Assembly: GCA_916610825.1 (NCBI GenBank)
Contig: OU744446.1
Location: 21,833,223 to 21,897,222 of the forward strand
Origin: Haliclystus octoradiatus
Taxonomy: Eukaryota; Cnidaria; Staurozoa; Stauromedusae; Haliclystidae
Length of the DNA: 64,000 nucleotides
Reading direction: 5' to 3'
Under the pieces are notes generated by a model that saw only the letters and a list, made by a program, of their open reading frames with translations, did no database searches and had not been told where the DNA came from. Shown here piece after piece: positions 10,870 to 23,429 of this stretch (its first letter is position 1; every line of letters starts with the position of its first letter). Position numbers and translations under genes: made by a program.

Positions 10870-11757
10870 AATTAAGCATTGTTTTATGTCATTTTGAGCT
10901 GTTTTTGAAAAATTCAAATTCCCTTGGGAATTAAGCATTGTTTTAGGTCATTTTGAGCTGTTTTTGAAAAATTCGAATTCCCTTGGGAATTAAGCCTTGT
11001 TTTAGGTCATTTTGAGCTGTTTTTGTAAAATTCGAATTCCCTTGGGAATTAAGCATTGTTTTTGTCATTTTGAGCTGATTTTGTAAAATTCGAATTCCCT
11101 TGGGAATTAAGCATTGTTTTAAGTCATTTTGAGCTGTTTTTGTAAAAATCGTATTCCCTTGGGAATTAAGCATTGTTTTAGGTCATTTTGAGCTGTTTTT
11201 GAAAAATTTGAATTCCCTTGGGAATTAAGCATTGTTTTAGGTCATTTTGAGCTGTTTTTGTAAAATTCGAATTCCCTTGGGAACTGGGCATTGTTTTTGG
11301 TCATTTTGAGCTGTTTTTGAAAAATTCAAATTCCCTTGGGAATTAAGCATTGTTTTATGTCATTTTGAGCTGTTTTTGTAAAATTCGAATTCATTTGGGA
11401 ATTAAGCATTGTTTTAGGTCATTTTGAGCTGTTTTTGAAAAATTTGAATTCCCTTGGGAATTGAGAATTGTTTTAGGGCATTTTGAGCTGTTTTTGTAAA
11501 ATTCGAATTCCCTTGGGAACTGGGCATTGTTTTTGGTCATTTTGAGCTGTTTTTGAAAAATTCAAATTCCCTTGGGAATTAAGCATTGTTTTAAGTCATT
11601 TTGAGCTGTTTTTGTAAAATTCGAATTCCTTTGGGAATTAAGCATTGTTTTAGGTCATTTTGAGCTGTTTTTGAAAAATTTGAATTCCCTTGGGAATTAA
11701 GCATTGTTTAAGGTCATTTTGAGCTGTTTTTGAAAAATTCAAATTCCCTTGGGAATT
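10400..11757 (+). repeat. block repeated at 21.87-23.23 kb
   Basis: This matches 21,872-23,229 at a constant offset of 11,472 bp. Anchors are ATCGTATTCC 11148/22620, AGCCTTG near 10582/22054, and the AATTCATTT (here) or AATTCCTTT (there) unit near 11390/22862. The part right of 10,808 also matches 6,061-6,971. Three copies thus sit in two different HOR settings. Confidence 0.83.
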
Positions 11758-12059
11758 AAGCATTGTTTTATGTCATTTTGAGCTGTTTTTGAAAAATTCA
11801 AATTCCCTTGGGAATTAAGCATTGTTTCAGGTCATTTTGAGCTGTTTTTGAAAAATTCAATTTCCCGAGGGAATTTAGCATTGTTTTAGGTCATTTTGAG
11901 CTGTTTTTGAAAAATTTGAATTCCCTTGGGAATTAAACATTATTTCAGGTCATTTTGAGCTGGTTTTGAAATATTCGAATTCCCTTGGGAATTAAGCATT
12001 GTTTTAGGTCATTTTGAGCTGTTTTTGAAAAATTCGAATTCCCTTGGGAATTAAGCATT
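11758..12059 (+). repeat. block shared with 17.0-17.25 kb
   Basis: It contains a CCCGAGGG unit (11864) followed by the rare GAAATATTCG at 11968. The same pair occurs at 17118 and 17222, an offset of 5,254 bp. Confidence 0.75.
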
Positions 12060-13030
12060 ATTTTAGGTCATTTTGAGCTGGTTTTGAAAAATTTGAATTC
12101 CCTTGGGAATTATGCATTGTTTTAGGTTATTTTGAGCTGTTTTTGAAAAATTCGAATTCCCTTAGGAATTAAGCATTGTTTTAGGTCATTTTGAGCTGTT
12201 TTTGTAAAATTCGAATTCCCTTGGGAATTAAGCATTGTTTTTGTCATTTTGAGCTGATTTTGTAAAATTCGAATTCCCTTGGGAATTAAGCATTGTTTTA
12301 AGTCATTTTGAGCTGTTTTTGTAAAATTTGAATTCCCTTGGGAATTGAGCATTGTTTTAGGTCATTTTGAGCTGTTTTTGAAAAATTTGAATTTCCTTGG
12401 GAATTAAGCATTGTTTTAGGTCATTTTGAGCTGTTTTTGTAAAATTCGAATTCCCTTGGGAACTGGGCATTGTTTTTGGTCATTTTGAGCTGTTTTTGAA
12501 AAATTCAAATTCCCTTGGGAATTAAGCATTGTTTTAAGTCATTTTGAGCTGTTTTTGTAAAATTCGAATTCCCTTGGGAATTAAGCATTGTTTTAGGTCA
12601 TTTTGAGCTGTTTTTGAAAAAATTGAATTCCCTTGGGAATTAAGCATTGTTTTAGGTCATTTTGAGCTGTTTTTGTAAAATTCGAATTCCCTTGGGAACT
12701 GGGCTATGTTTTTGGTCATTTTGAGCTGTTTTTGAAAAATTCAAATTCCCTTGGGAATTAAGCATTGTTTTAAGTCATTTTGTGCTGTTTTTGTAAAATT
12801 CGAATTCCCTTGGGAATTAAGCATTGTTTTAGGTCATTTTGAGCTGTTTTTGAAAAATTTGAATTCCCTTGGGAATTAAGCATTGTTTAAGGTCATTTTG
12901 GGCTGTTTTTGTAAAATTCGAATTCCCTTGGGAACTGGGCATTGTTTTTGGTCATTTTGAGCTGTTTTTGAAAAATTCAAATTCCCTTGGGAATTAAGAA
13001 TTGTTTTAGGTCATTTTGAACTGTTTTTGA
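12060..13030 (+). repeat. third partial copy of the 3,570-bp family
   Basis: This matches 4,015-4,985 at an offset of 8,045-8,046 bp. It includes the rare GAAAAAATTGAATTC (4571 here versus 12616) and the AATTAAGAATTG boundary unit. It lacks the rest of the 3,570-bp unit. Confidence 0.78.
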
Positions 13031-13800
13031 AAAATTCGAATTCCCTTGGGAATTAAGCATTGTTTTAAGTCAATTTGAGCTGTTTTTGTAAAATTCGAAT
13101 TCCCTTGGGAATTAAACATTGTTTTAGGTCATTTTGAGCTGTTTTTGAAAAATTTGAATTCCCTTGGGAATTAAGCATTGATTTAGGTCATTTTGAGCTG
13201 TTTTTGAAAAATTCGAATTCTCTTGGGAATTAGGCATTGTTTTTGATCGGTTTAAGCTGTTTTTGTAAAATTCAAATTCCCTTGGGAATTAAGTATTGTT
13301 TTAGGTCATTTTGAGCTGTTTTTGAAAAATTCAAATTCCCTTGGGAATTAAGCATTGTTTTAGGTCATTTTGAGCTGTTTTTGAAAAATTCAAATTCCCT
13401 TGGGAATCAAGCATTGTTTTAGGTCATTTTGAACTGTTTTTGAAAAATTCGAATTCCCTTGGGAATTAAGCATTGTTTTAGGTCATTTTGAGCTGTTTTT
13501 GAAAAATTCGAATTCCCTTGGGAATTAAGCATTGTTTTAGGTCATTTTGAGCTGTTTTTGAAAAATTCGAATTCCCTTGGGAATTAAGCATTGTTTTTTC
13601 TCATTTTTCATACCCAAGGGTACAAAGCATTGATTTTAGTCATTTTAAGCTGTTTTTGTGAAATTCGAATTCCCTTGGGAACTTGGCATTGTTTTTGGTC
13701 ATTTTGAGCTGTTTTTGAAAAATTCAAATTCCCTTTGGAATTAAGCATTGTTTTAGGTCATTTTGAACTGTTTTTGAAAAATTCGAATTCCCTTGGGTTT
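13031..13800 (+). repeat. transition stretch
   Basis: This is standard units with one GATCGG unit near 13245, a GAATCAAGC unit near 13404 and a truncated unit at 13609. It joins the 3,570-bp family to the 1,760-bp offset family. Nothing other than satellite. Confidence 0.7.
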
Positions 13801-14911
13801 TAAGCATTGTTTTAGGTCATTTTGAGCTGTTTTTGAAAAATTCGAATTCCCTTGGGAATTAAGCATTGTTTTAGGTCATTTTGAGCTGTTTTTGAAAAAT
13901 TCGAATTCCCTTGGGAATTAAGCATTGTTTCAGGTCATTTTGAGCTGTTTTTGAAAAATTCAATTTCCCGAGGGAATCTAGCATTGATTTAGGTCTTTTT
14001 GAGCTGTTTTTGAAAAATTCGAATTCCCTTGGGAATTAAACATTATTTTAGGTTATTTTGAGCTGGTTTTGAAAAATTCGAATTCCCTTGGGAATTAAGC
14101 ATTGTTTTAGGTCATTTTGAGCTGTTTTTGGAAAATTCGAATTCCCTTGGGAACTGGGCATTGTTTTTGGTCATTTTGAGCTGTTTTTGAAAAATTCAAA
14201 TTCCCTTGGGAATTAAGCATTGTTTTATGTCATTTTGAGCTGTTTTTGAAAAATTCAAATTCCCTTGGGAATTAAGCATTGTTTTAGGTCATTTTGAGCT
14301 GTTTTTGAAAAATTCAAATTCCCTTGGGAATTAAGCATTGTTTTAGGTCATTTTGAGCTGTTTTTTAAAAATTCAAATTCCCTTGGGAATCAAGCATTGT
14401 TTTAGGTCATTTTGAACTGTTTTTGAAAAATTCGAATTCCCTTGGGAATTAAGCATTGTTTTAGGTCATTTTGAGCTGTTTTTGAAAAATTCGAATTCCC
14501 TTGGGAATTAAGCATTGTTTTAGGTCATTTTGAGCTGTTTTTGAAAAATTCGAATTCCCTTGGGAATTAAGCATTGTTTTTTCTCATTTTTCATACCCAA
14601 GGGTACAAAGCATTGTTTTTAGTCATTTTAAGCTGTTTTTGAAAAATTCAAATCCCTTGGGAATTAAGCATTGTTTTATGTCATTTTGAGCTGCTTTTGA
14701 AAAATTCAAATCCCTTGGGAATTAAGCATTGTTTTTGTCATTTTGAGCAGATTTTGTAAAATTCGAATTCTCTTGGGAATTGGGCATTGTTTTTGATCGG
14801 TTTAAGCTGTTTTCGTAAAATTCGAATTCCCTTAGGAATTAAGCATTGTTTTAGGTCATTTTGAGCTGTTTTTGAAAAATTCAATTCCCTTGGGAATTAA
14901 GCATTGTTTTT
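13801..14911 (+). repeat. 1,760-bp offset duplication, copy 1
   Basis: This matches 15,561-16,671 at a constant offset of 1,760 bp. Anchors are the truncated units 14592/16352, CTGTTTTTTAAAA near 14358/16118 and the CCCGAGGG units 13967/15727. I saw only isolated differences, such as GGGAATCTA against GGGAATTTA and GGTTATTTT against GGTCATTTT. Confidence 0.88.
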
Positions 14912-15574
14912 TCTCATTTTTCATACCCAAGGGTACAAAGCATTGTTTTTAGTCATTTTAAGCTGTTTTTGAAAAATTCAAATCCCTTGGGAATTAAGCA
15001 TTGTTTTAGGTCATTTTGAGCTGTTTTTTAAAAATTCAAATTCCCTTGGGAATCAAGCATTGTTTTAGGTCATTTTGAACTGTTTTTGAAAAATTCGAAT
15101 TCCCTTGGGAATTAAGCATTGTTTTAGGTCATTTTGAGCTGTTTTTGAAAAATTCGAATTCCCTTGGGAATTAAGCATTGTTTTAGGTCATTTTGAGCTG
15201 TTTTTGAAAAATTCGAATTCCCTTGGGAATTAAGCATTGTTTTTTCTCATTTTTCATACCCAAGGGTACAAAGCATTGTTTTTAGTCATTTTAAGCTGTT
15301 TTTGAAAAATTCAAATCCCTTGGGAATTAAGCATTGTTTTATGTCATTTTGAGCTGCTTTTGAAAAATTCAAATCCCTTGGGAATTAAGCATTGTTTTTG
15401 TCATTTTGAGCAGATTTTGTAAAATTCGAATTCTCTTGGGAATTGGGCATTGTTTTTGATCGGTTTAAGCTGTTTTCGTAAAATTCGAATTCCCTTAGGA
15501 ATTAAGCATTGTTTTAGGTCATTTTGAGCTGTTTTTGAAAAATTCAATTCCCTTGGGAATTAAGCATTGTTTTA
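14249..15574 (+). repeat. 663-bp tandem duplication
   Basis: Two copies of a 663-bp block lie in tandem (about 14,249-14,911 and 14,912-15,574; match best from 14,325). Anchors are the truncated units 14592/15255 and TTTTTTAAAA 14361/15024. The truncated unit at 14922 lies at the junction. Adding 1,097 bp gives the 1,760-bp offset, so the two duplications are nested. Confidence 0.82.
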
Positions 15575-16671
15575 GGTCATTTTGAGCTGTTTTTGAAAAA
15601 TTCGAATTCCCTTGGGAATTAAGCATTGTTTTAGGTCATTTTGAGCTGTTTTTGAAAAATTCGAATTCCCTTGGGAATTAAGCATTGTTTCAGGTCATTT
15701 TGAGCTGTTTTTGAAAAATTCAATTTCCCGAGGGAATTTAGCATTGATTTAGGTCTTTTTGAGCTGTTTTTGAAAAATTCGAATTCCCTTGGGAATTAAA
15801 CATTATTTTAGGTCATTTTGAGCTGGTTTTGAAAAATTCGAATTCCCTTGGGAATTAAGCATTGTTTTAGGTCATTTTGAGCTGTTTTTGGAAAATTCGA
15901 ATTCCCTTGGGAACTGGGCATTGTTTTTGGTCATTTTGAGCTGTTTTTGAAAAATTCAAATTCCCTTGGGAATTAAGCATTGTTTTATGTCATTTTGAGC
16001 TGTTTTTGAAAAATTCAAATTCCCTTGGGAATTAAGCATTGTTTTAGGTCATTTTGAGCTGTTTTTGAAAAATTCAAATTCCCTTGGGAATTAAGCATTG
16101 TTTTAGGTCATTTTGAGCTGTTTTTTAAAAATTCAAATTCCCTTGGGAATCAAGCATTGTTTTAGGTCATTTTGAACTGTTTTTGAAAAATTCGAATTCC
16201 CTTGGGAATTAAGCATTGTTTTAGGTCATTTTGAGCTGTTTTTGAAAAATTCGAATTCCCTTGGGAATTAAGCATTGTTTTAGGTCATTTTGAGCTGTTT
16301 TTGAAAAATTCGAATTCCCTTGGGAATTAAGCATTGTTTTTTCTCATTTTTCATACCCAAGGGTACAAAGCATTGTTTTTAGTCATTTTAAGCTGTTTTT
16401 GAAAAATTCAAATCCCTTGGGAATTAAGCATTGTTTTATGTCATTTTGAGCTGCTTTTGAAAAATTCAAATCCCTTGGGAATTAAGCATTGTTTTTGTCA
16501 TTTTGAGCAGATTTTGTAAAATTCGAATTCTCTTGGGAATTGGGCATTGTTTTTGATCGGTTTAAGCTGTTTTCGTAAAATTCGAATTCCCTTAGGAATT
16601 AAGCATTGTTTTAGGTCATTTTGAGCTGTTTTTGAAAAATTCAATTCCCTTGGGAATTAAGCATTGTTTTA
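15561..16671 (+). repeat. 1,760-bp offset duplication, copy 2
   Basis: This is the second copy of 13,801-14,911. It departs from copy 1 exactly after GCATTGTTTT near 16,670, where copy 1 has TTCTC and this copy has AGGTC. Confidence 0.88.
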
Positions 16672-17317
16672 GGTCATTTTGAGCTGTTTTTGAAAAATTC
16701 GAATTCCCTTGGGAATTAAGCATTGTTTTAGGTCATTTTGAGCTGTTTTTGTAAAATTCGAATTCCCTTGGGAATTAAGCATTGTTTTTGTCATTTTGAG
16801 CTGATTTTGTAAAATTCCAATTCCCTTGGGAATTGAGCATTGTTTTAAGTCATTTTGAGCTGTTTTTGAAAAATTTGAATTCCTTTGGGAATTAAGCATT
16901 GTTTTAGGTCATTTTGAGCTGTTTTTGTAAAATTCGAATTCCCTTGGGAACTGGGCATTGTTTTCGGTCATTTTGAACTGTTTTTGAAAAATTCAAATTC
17001 CCTTGGGAATTAAGCATTGTTTTATGTCATTTTGAGCTGTTTTTGAAAAATTCAAATTCCCTTGGGAATTAAGCATTGTTTCAGGTCATTTTGAGCTGTT
17101 TTTGAAAAATTCAATTTCCCGAGGGAATTTAGCATTGTTTTAGGTCATTTTGAGCTGTTTTTGAAAAATTTGAATTCCCTTGGGAATTAAACATTATTTC
17201 AGGTCATTTTGAGCTGGTTTTGAAATATTCGAATTCCCTTGGGAATTAAGCATTGTTTTAGGTCATTTTGAACTGTTTTTGAAAAATTCGAATTCCCTTG
17301 GGAATTAAGCATTGTTT
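16672..17317 (+). repeat. transition stretch
   Basis: It holds standard, 58-bp and AACTGGGC units similar to the start of the next HOR, then the CCCGAGGG/GAAATATTCG pair shared with 11.86-11.97 kb. Nothing other than satellite. Confidence 0.7.
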
Positions 17318-19631
17318 TAGGTCATTTTGAGCTGTTTTTGAAAAATTCGAATTCCCTTGGGAATTAAGCATTGTTTTAGGTCATTTTGAGCTGTTTTTGC
17401 AAAATTCGAATTCCCTTGGGAATTAAGCATTGTTTTTTCTCATTTTTCATACCCAAGGGTACAAAGCATTGTTTTTAGTCATTTTAAGCTGTATTTGTGA
17501 AATTCGAAATCCCTTGGGAATTAAGCATTGTTTTTGTCATTTTGAGCAGATTTTGTAAAATTCGAATTCTCTTGGGAATTAGGCATTGTTTTTGATCGGT
17601 TTAAGCTGTTTTCGTAAAATTCGAATTCCCTTAGGAATTAAGCATTGTTTTAGGTCATTTTGAGCTGTTTTTGAAAAATTCAAATTCCCTTGGGAATTAA
17701 GCATTGTTTTAGGTCATTTTGAGCTGTTTTTGAAAAATTCGAATTCCCTTGGGAATTAAGCATTGTTTTAGGTCATTTTGAGCTGTTTTTGTAAAATTCG
17801 AATTCCCTTGGGAATTAAGCATTGTTTTTGTCATTTTGAGCTGATTTTGTAAAATTCGAATTCCCTTGGGAATTAAGAATTGTTTTAAGTCATTTTGAGC
17901 TGTTTTTGAAAAATTTGAATTCCTTTGGGAATTAAGCATTGTTTTAGGTCATTTTGAGCTGTTTTTGTAAAATTCGAATTCCCTTGGGAACTGGGCATTG
18001 TTTTTGGTCATTTTGAACTGTTTTTGAAAAATTCAAATTCCCTTGGGAATTAAGCATTGTTTTATGTCATTTTGAGCTGTTTTTGAAAAATGCAAATTCC
18101 CTTGGGAATTAAGCATTGTTTTAGGTCATTTTGAGCTGTTTTTGAAAAATTCGAATTCCTTGGGAATTAAGCCTTGTTTTAGGTCATTTTGAGCTGTTTT
18201 TGTAAAATTCGAATTCCCTTGGGAATTAAGCATTGTTTTTGTCATTTTGAGCTGATTTTGTAAAATTCGAATTCCCTTGGGAATTAAGCATTGTTTTAAG
18301 TCATTTTGAGCTGTTTTTGAAAAATTTGAATTCCTTTGGGAATTAAGCATTGTTTTAGGTCATTTTGAGCTGTTTTTGTAAAATTCGAATTCCCTTGGGA
18401 ACTGGGCATTGTTTTTGGTCATTTTGAACTGTTTTTGAAAAATTCAAATTCCCAAGGGAATTAAGCATTGTTTTAGGTCATTTTGAGCTGTTTTTGAAAA
18501 ATTCGAATTCCCTTGGGAATTAAGCATTGTTTTAGGTCATTTTGAGCTGTTTTTGTAAAATTCGAATTCCCTTGGGAATTAAGCATTGTTTTTGTCATTT
18601 TGAGCTGTTTTTGTAAAATTCGAATTCCCTTGGGAATTAAGCATTGTTTAAGGTCATTTTGAGCTGTTTTTGAAAAATTCAAATTCCCTTGGGAATTAAG
18701 CATTGTTTTATGTCATTTTGAGCTGTTTTTGAAAAATTCAAATTCCCTTGGGAATTAAGCATTGTTTCAGGTCATTTTGAGCTGTTTTTGAAAAATTCAA
18801 TTTCCCGAGGGAATTTAGCATTGTTTTAGGTCATTTTGAGCTGTTTTTGAAAAATTTGAATTCCCTTGGGAATTAAACATTATTTCAGGTCATTTTGAGC
18901 TGTTTTTGAAAAATTCGAATTCCCTTGGGAATTAAGCATTGTTTTAGGTCATTTTGAGCTGTTTTTGCAAAATTCGAATTCCCTTGGGAATTAAGCATTG
19001 TTTTTTCTCATTTTTCATACCCAAGGGTACAAAGCATTGTTTTTAGTCATTTTAAGCTGTATTTGTGAAATTCGAAATCCCTTGGGAATTAAGCATTGTT
19101 TTTGTCATTTTGAGCAGATTTTGTAAAATTCGAATTCTCTTGGGAATTAGGCATTGTTTTTGATCGGTTTAAGCTGTTTTCGTAAAATTCGAATTCCCTT
19201 AGGAATTAAGCATTGTTTTAGGTCATTTTGAGCTGTTTTTGAAAAATTCAAATTCCCTTGGGAATTAAGCATTGTTTTAGGTCATTTTGAGCTGTTTTTG
19301 AAAAATTCGAATTCCCTTGGGAATTAAGCATTGTTTTAGGTCATTTTGAGCTGTTTTTGTAAAATTCGAATTCCCTTGGGAATTAAGCATTGTTTTTGTC
19401 ATTTTGAGCTGATTTTGTAAAATTCGAATTCCCTTGGGAATTAAGCATTGTTTTAGGTCATTTTGAGCTGTTTTTGAAAAATTTGAATTCCTTTGGGAAT
19501 TAAGCATTGTTTTAGGTCATTTTGAGCTGTTTTTGTAAAATTCGAATTCGCTTGGGAACTGGGCATTGTTTTTGGTCATTTTGAACTGTTTTTGAAAAAT
19601 TCAAATTCCCTTGGGAATTAAGCATTGTTTT
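17318..19631 (+). repeat. 2,314-bp HOR, copy 1
   Basis: A block of about 40 units includes two truncated units (17448, 19016) and six 58-bp units. With 32 standard-length units this adds up to 2,314 bp. Anchors against copy 2 are 17448/19761, 19016/21330, CCCAAG 18451/20765 and CCCGAGGG 18804/21118. The offset changes from 2,313 to 2,314 because this copy lost one C (GAATTCCTTGGG near 18,155). Confidence 0.9.
18447..18462. repeat. AA-spacer dyad core variant
   Basis: The core dyad here reads AATTCCC-AA-GGGAATT, the exact reverse complement of the usual TT form. The CCCAAG motif starts at 18451, 20765, 52626, 58572, 59396 and 63984 in otherwise full-length units. The first two are 2,314 bp apart and the pair 58572/63984 is 5,412 bp apart, so these copies spread with their HORs. 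Confidence 0.88.
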
Positions 19632-21945
19632 AGGTCATTTTGAGCTGTTTTTGAAAAATTCGAATTCCCTTGGGAATTAAGCATTGTTTTAGGTCATTTT
19701 GAGCTGTTTTTGCAAAATTCGAATTCCCTTGGGAATTAAGCATTGTTTTTTCTCATTTTTCATACCCAAGGGTACAAAGCATTGTTTTTAGTCATTTTAA
19801 GCTGTATTTGTGAAATTCGAAATCCCTTGGGAATTAAGCATTGTTTTTGTCATTTTGAGCAGATTTTGTAAAATTCGAATTCTCTTGGGAATTAGGCATT
19901 GTTTTTGATCGGTTTAAGCTGTTTTCGTAAAATTCGAATTCCCTTAGGAATTAAGCATTGTTTTAGGTCATTTTGAGCTGTTTTTGAAAAATTCGAATTC
20001 CCTTGGGAATTAAGCATTGTTTTAGGTCATTTTGAGCTGTTTTTGAAAAATTCGAATTCACTTGGGAATTAAGCATTGTTTTAGGTCATTTTGAGCTGTT
20101 TTTGTAAAATTCGAATTCCCTTGGGAATTAAGCATTGTTTTTGTCATTTTGAGCTGATTTTGTAAAATTCGAATTCCCTTGGGAATTAAGAATTGTTTTA
20201 AGTCATTTTGAGCTGTTTTTGAAAAATTTGAATTCCTTTGGGAATTAAGCATTGTTTTAGGTCATTTTGAGCTGTTTTTGTAAAATTCGAATTCCCTTGG
20301 GAACTGGGCATTGTTTTTGGTCATTTTGAACTGTTTTTGAAAAATTCAAATTCCCTTGGGAATTAAGCATTGTTTTATGTCATTTTGAGCTGTTTTTGAA
20401 AAATGCAAATTCCCTTGGGAATTAAGCATTGTTTTAGGTCATTTTGAGCTGTTTTTGAAAAATTCGAATTCCCTTGGGAATTAAGCCTTGTTTTAGGTCA
20501 TTTTGAGCTGTTTTTGTAAAATTCGAATTCCCTTGGGAATTAAGCATTGTTTTTGTCATTTTGAGCTGATTTTGTAAAATTCGAATTCCCTTGGGAATTA
20601 AGCATTGTTTTAAGTCATTTTGAGCTGTTTTTGAAAAATTTGAATTCCTTTGGGAATTAAGCATTGTTTTAGGTCATTTTGAGCTGTTTTTGTAAAATTC
20701 GAATTCCCTTGGGAACTGGGCATTGTTTTTGGTCATTTTGAACTGTTTTTGAAAAATTCAAATTCCCAAGGGAATTAAGCATTGTTTTAGGTCATTTTGA
20801 GCTGTTTTTGAAAAATTCGAATTCCCTTGGGAATTAAGCATTGTTTTAGGTCATTTTGAGCTGTTTTTGTAAAATTCGAATTCCCTTGGGAATTAAGCAT
20901 TGTTTTTGTCATTTTGAGCTGTTTTTGTAAAATTCGAATTCCCTTGGGAATTAAGCATTGTTTAAGGTCATTTTGAGCTGTTTTTGAAAAATTCGAATTC
21001 CCTTGGGAATTAAGCATTGTTTTAGGTCATTTTGAGCTGTTTTTGAAAAATTCAAATTCCCTTGGGAATTAAGCATTGTTTCAGGTCATTTTGAGCTGTT
21101 TTTGAAAAATTCAATTTCCCGAGGGAATTTAGCATTGTTTTAGGTCATTTTGAGCTGTTTTTGAAAAATTTGAATTCCCTTGGGAATTAAACATTATTTC
21201 AGGTCATTTTGAGCTGTTTTTGAAAAATTCGAATTCCCTTGGGAATTAAGCATTGTTTTAGGTCATTTTGAGCTGTTTTTGCAAAATTCGAATTCCCTTG
21301 GGAATTAAGCATTGTTTTTTCTCATTTTTCATACCCAAGGGTACAAAGCATTGTTTTTAGTCATTTTAAGCTGTATTTGTGAAATTCGAAATCCCTTGGG
21401 AATTAAGCATTGTTTTTGTCATTTTGAGCAGATTTTGTAAAATTCGAATTCTCTTGGGAATTAGGCATTGTTTTTGATCGGTTTAAGCTGTTTTCGTAAA
21501 ATTCGAATTCCCTTAGGAATTAAGCATTGTTTTAGGTCATTTTGAGCTGTTTTTGAAAAATTCAAATTCCCTTGGGAATTAAGCATTGTTTTAGGTCATT
21601 TTGAGCTGTTTTTGTAAAATTCGAATTCCCTTGGGAATTAAGCATTGTTTTAGGTCATTTTGAGCTGTTTTTGTAAAATTCGAATTCCCTTGGGAATTAA
21701 GCATTGTTTTTGTCATTTTGAGCTGATTTTGTAAAATTCGAATTCCCTTGGGAATTAAGCATTGTTTTAAGTCATTTTGAGCTGTTTTTGAAAAATTTGA
21801 ATTCCTTTGGGAATTAAGCATTGTTTTAGGTCATTTTGAGCTGTTTTTGTAAAATTCGAATTCGCTTGGGAACTGGGCATTGTTTTTGGTCATTTTGAAC
21901 TGTTTTTGAAAAATTCAAATTCCCTTGGGAATTAAGCATTGTTTT
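19632..21945 (+). repeat. 2,314-bp HOR, copy 2
   Basis: This abuts copy 1 and repeats the same class order. The match ends near 21,945, where GTTTTATGTC replaces GTTTTAGGTC and the 412-bp pattern takes over. Local differences include AATTCACTTGGG near 20,057. Confidence 0.9.
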
Positions 21946-22826
21946 ATGTCATTTTGAGCTGTTTTTTAAAAATTCAAATTCCCTTGGGAATTAAGCATTG
22001 TTTTAGGTCATTTTGAGCTGTTTTTGAAAAATTCGAATTCCCTTGGGAATTAAGCCTTGTTTTAGGTCATTTTGAGCTGTTTTTGTAAAATTCGAATTCC
22101 CTTGGGAATTAAGCATTGTTTTTGTCATTTTGAGCTGATTTTGTAAAATTCGAATTCCCTTGGGAATTAAGCATTGTTTTAAGTCATTTTGAGCTGTTTT
22201 TGAAAAATTTGAATTCCTTTGGGAATTAAGCATTGTTTTAGGTCATTTTGAGCTGTTTTTGTAAAATTCGAATTCCCTTGGGAACTGGGCATTGTTTTTG
22301 GTCATTTTGAACTGTTTTTGAAAAATTCAAATTCCCTTGGGAATTAAGCATTGTTTTATGTCATTTTGAGCTGTTTTTGAAAAATTCAAATTCCCTTGGG
22401 AATTAAGCATTGTTTTAGGTCATTTTGAGCTGTTTTTGAAAAATTCGAATTCCCTTGGGAATTAAGCCTTGTTTTAGGTCATTTTGAGCTGTTTTTGTAA
22501 AATTCGAATTCCCTTGGGAATTAAGCATTGTTTTTGTCATTTTGAGCTGATTTTGTAAAATTCGAATTCCCTTGGGAATTAAGCATTGTTTTAAGTCATT
22601 TTGAGCTGTTTTTGTAAAAATCGTATTCCCTTGGGAATTAAGCATTGTTTTAGGTCATTTTGAGCTGTTTTTGAAAAATTTGAATTCCCTTGGGAATTAA
22701 GCATTGTTTTAGGTCATTTTGAGCTGTTTTTGTAAAATTCGAATTCCCTTGGGAACTGGGCATTGTTTTTGGTCATTTTGAGCTGTTTTTGAAAAATTCA
22801 AATTCCCTTGGGAATTAAGCATTGTT
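21591..22826 (+). repeat. 412-bp (7-unit) HOR
   Basis: Seven units, one of them 58 bp, give 412 bp. Copies start at 21,591 and 22,003, with a further partial copy at 22,415 that changes after about 230 bp. The same 412-bp step is visible inside the 2,314-bp HOR (20,022 to 20,434), so this smaller period is part of the larger one's make-up. Confidence 0.8.
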
Positions 22827-23229
22827 TTATGTCATTTTGAGCTGTTTTTGTAAAATTCGAATTCCTTTGGGAATTAAGCATTGTTTTAGGTCATTTTGAG
22901 CTGTTTTTGAAAAATTTGAATTCCCTTGGGAATTAAGAATTGTTTTAGGGCATTTTGAGCTGTTTTTGTAAAATTCGAATTCCCTTGGGAACTGGGCATT
23001 GTTTTTGGTCATTTTGAGCTGTTTTTGAAAAATTCAAATTCCCTTGGGAATTAAGCATTGTTTTAAGTCATTTTGAGCTGTTTTTGTAAAATTCGAATTC
23101 CCTTGGGAATTAAGCATTGTTTTAGGTCATTTTGAGCTGTTTTTGAAAAATTTGAATTCCCTTGGGAATTAAGCATTGTTTAAGGTCATTTTGAGCTGTT
23201 TTTGAAAAATTCAAATTCCCTTGGGAATT
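21872..23229 (+). repeat. second copy of the 10.4-11.76 kb block
   Basis: The offset is 11,472 bp throughout, with ATCGTATTCC at 22620 and TTTTAGGGC near 22,944. It overlaps the 412-bp HOR, showing that the same sequence belongs to two repeat descriptions. Confidence 0.83.
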
Positions 23230-23429
23230 AAGAATTGTTTTAGGTCATTTTGAACTGTTTTTGAAAAATTCGAATTCCCTTGGGAATTAAACATTGTTTT
23301 AGGTCATTTTGAGCTGTTTTTGAAAAATTCGAATTCCCTTGGGAATTAAGCATTGTTTTAGGTCATTTTGAGCTGTTTTTGAAAAATTCGAATTCCCTTG
23401 GGAATTAAGCATTGTTTTTTCTCATTTTT

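Noticed and set aside
18447-18462. Small inverted segments marked by CCCAAGGG
   Set aside because: Only the two central bases differ from CCCTTGGG. Because the arms are symmetric, TT to AA looks like an inversion, but the flanking unit sequence keeps the plus orientation.
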